8,125 bases of DNA from an uncultured Rhodospirillaceae bacterium. GTDB lineage: Bacteria; Pseudomonadota; Alphaproteobacteria; Rhodospirillales; UBA2165. Both the position numbers and the translations under genes were made by a program. A model generated the notes under the pieces. It had not been told where the DNA came from. It did not search any database and saw only the letters and a program-made list of their open reading frames with translations. Below are positions 7,315 to 8,125 of this stretch, piece by piece (positions within the stretch are counted from its first letter, which is position 1; every line of letters begins with the position of its first letter). The stretch covers positions 1-8,125 of the forward strand of contig CAJWIB010000109.1 in the NCBI GenBank assembly GCA_913041095.1. Reading direction: 5' to 3'.

Positions 7315-7380
7315 GTTTCCGAATTCATCATATTCATAAAGTTCGTGATATTATTGAAGCATAAATTTGGCGCCATATTG

Positions 7381-7394
7381 TTGATTTAGATCAA
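7381..7394. promoter_or_regulatory. FNR/Anr/FixK-type operator upstream of the oxidoreductase operon
   Basis: The sequence TTGATTTAGATCAA is a perfect match to the FNR-family consensus TTGAT-N4-ATCAA, with exact dyad symmetry in the half-sites. On the - strand it lies about 80 bases upstream of the gamma start. Candidate -10 elements follow at 7358-7353 (TTCAAT, 22 bases downstream, the spacing of a class II activated promoter) and at 7355-7350 (AATAAT, 5 of 6 matches to TATAAT). Activation under low oxygen fits an oxygen-sensitive iron-sulphur enzyme. The box is symmetric and sits 80 bases before the relic gene at 7474, so it could once have served both directions. Confidence 0.72.
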
Positions 7395-7473
7395 TCAACG
7401 GCAAAGTTTTTTGGTGTTCAGATACGCGAATGTTATCGATTCAAATATTTGGACAAAATAGTTAAAATCCAGC

Positions 7474-7837
7474 ATGACCATAGTTAATATTTACACGCAT
7501 ATGTTTAGCAGTGCCTGGCTTGAGATGCTGCACGAACGTGGCGGTCTAACCTATGCGCTGGCACCATAAATTATGGCCGCAACTATCTGATCGAATAAGG
7601 AACCGCGGCCCGCGCCTTAGAAAAAGTTACCAGCAATTATGACGCGCGTATTATCGAGATGGACACACATAGCATTGATGTATCGATCATCTCACTCACT
7701 TCACAAAATTGGTATCTTTTGCCGTTGACCTTGACCAGATTGTTGAACAGGTAAGCAAGGCCTATACTTGAATTATGGTGGTTGGCCACCGATCTAACAG
7801 AATTTGGACCGCTCAGTGGTCTCGAGACCGGTCCTAA
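7474..7837 (+). pseudogene. Decayed amidohydrolase (ACMSD-like metal-dependent hydrolase) relic
   Basis: Fragments of an amidohydrolase_2 protein are spread over three frames. The first starts at ATG 7474 and reads IVNIYTHMF, then AWLEMLHERGG and TYALAP, ending at TAA 7567-7569. A second frame from 7569 gives NYGRNYLIE, a stop at 7596, then NYDARIIEMDTHSIDVSIISL (7635 onward), a typical family segment. A third frame from 7718 gives FAVDLDQIVEQVSKAYT, a TGA at 7769, then IMVVGHRSNRIWTAQ. Intact relatives start with DIHTHMF, so both the Asp and the first metal-binding His are changed here (NIY). At least two frameshifts and two or more stops rule out a working enzyme, and the C-terminal two thirds of a family member of about 330 residues are missing. 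Such enzymes decarboxylate or hydrolyse small, often aromatic acids. The assignment is by motif recognition. Confidence 0.68.
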
Positions 7838-7962
7838 AACTAACTTCTACGACAAGCCGGTTGGGACACTGTCAATTTAACTAATTCCACGAGGAACCAA
7901 GGATAAGTCGCCAACTAGCGGCCTCAACGTAAATATCCCGAGATGCTAATATTTTCAAGCGA

Positions 7963-8125
7963 CTACTTGATACCATCAATAGCTTCTTTAGGAAGGCCCG
8001 CGCGGGCCCAAGGGCCATATACTCTTAGATACTCCGGCAAATGCAGCACACCATCTTTGTTTGCGTCCATGCGCGTAAATATTTGGGTGGCTATCGTACG
8101 ATTAGAAAAGTAGGCGCTCTGCTCG
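7963..8125 (-). CDS. C-terminal end of a small EF-hand protein (partial)
   Basis: The last 53 codons of a gene run in from the right edge and end at TAG (7965-7963). They contain an EF-hand-like loop DANKDGVLHLPEY, with D, N, D at positions 1, 3 and 5, Gly at 6, a hydrophobic residue at 8 and Glu at 12. It is preceded by a helix-like TIATQIFTRM segment and followed by LRVYGPWARAGLP. This pattern is typical of bacterial calcium-binding EF-hand proteins. The N-terminus, any signal peptide and other EF hands lie outside the window. Given the relic next door, it could itself be a degraded gene, but the visible part is open. A perfect 14-base GC palindrome inside it (7996-8009) falls in coding sequence and is probably coincidental. 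Confidence 0.5.
   Translation of the reverse strand, partial: EQSAYFSNRTIATQIFTRMDANKDGVLHLPEYLRVYGPWARAGLPKEAIDGIK

Noticed and set aside
7161..7376. 71-residue - strand reading frame starting at ATG 7376 over the gamma gene start
   Set aside because: It overlaps the conserved GRGGQG coding region in another frame and resembles no family; it is a shadow of the gamma gene.
7818..7829. Perfect 12-base palindrome GGTCTCGAGACC
   Set aside because: It is isolated, without a T-run or promoter context, and lies in decayed sequence; it is probably chance.
7996..8009. GC-rich palindrome GGCCCGCGCGGGCC as a possible terminator stem
   Set aside because: It lies within the EF-hand coding frame (Gly-Pro-Trp-Ala-Arg-Ala-Gly region) and no T-run follows.
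1..8125. CRISPR arrays, tRNA or rRNA genes, defence systems, phage genes
   Set aside because: No regularly spaced repeats, tRNA-like cloverleaf, rRNA segments or defence-type proteins were seen on either strand.

Overview
The window reads as part of a bacterial genome, most likely alphaproteobacterial or another proteobacterium with an anaerobic or microaerobic lifestyle. The reasons are the moderate GC content, the proteobacterial style of the genes, a perfect FNR/Anr-type box, an oxygen-sensitive 2-oxoacid oxidoreductase and an IS6-type transposase relic. The taxonomy is inference; no rRNA or other marker is present.

Left part (1-2282, + strand): the 3' part of a hydantoinase/oxoprolinase HyuA-family ATPase gene, cut by the window edge. 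It is translationally coupled to an isochorismatase-superfamily gene whose catalytic cysteine position is glycine. Together they look like part of an amide, imide or N-carbamoyl catabolic operon. Between the convergent units (2283-2545) lies a decayed N-terminal fragment of an IS6-family transposase on the - strand.

Centre (2546-7302, - strand): a compact five-gene operon transcribed right to left in the order gamma, delta, alpha, FAD subunit, beta. It encodes a multisubunit thiamine-diphosphate 2-oxoacid oxidoreductase. The beta subunit carries an extra N-terminal domain with sixteen cysteines arranged for four [4Fe-4S] clusters. A FAD/NAD(P)-binding reductase subunit sits between alpha and beta. 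This set and order match the NAD+-dependent phenylglyoxylate:acceptor oxidoreductase PadEFGHI of Aromatoleum/Azoarcus rather than a plain four-subunit pyruvate:ferredoxin oxidoreductase. The likely electron path is substrate, then TPP and the proximal cluster, then the cluster wire, then FAD, then NAD(P)+, with an acyl-CoA product. The substrate cannot be read from sequence. The gamma gene appears to start at an AUU codon preceded by an ideal ribosome binding site, and a perfect TTGAT-N4-ATCAA box lies about 80 bases upstream, so oxygen-responsive control is likely.

Right part (7303-8125): the regulatory region is followed by a decayed amidohydrolase (ACMSD-like) gene on the + strand with several frameshifts and stops and a damaged metal-binding motif. 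At the right edge is the C-terminal end of a small EF-hand protein on the - strand. Two gene relics flank an intact operon, which suggests ongoing genome decay or rearrangement around it.
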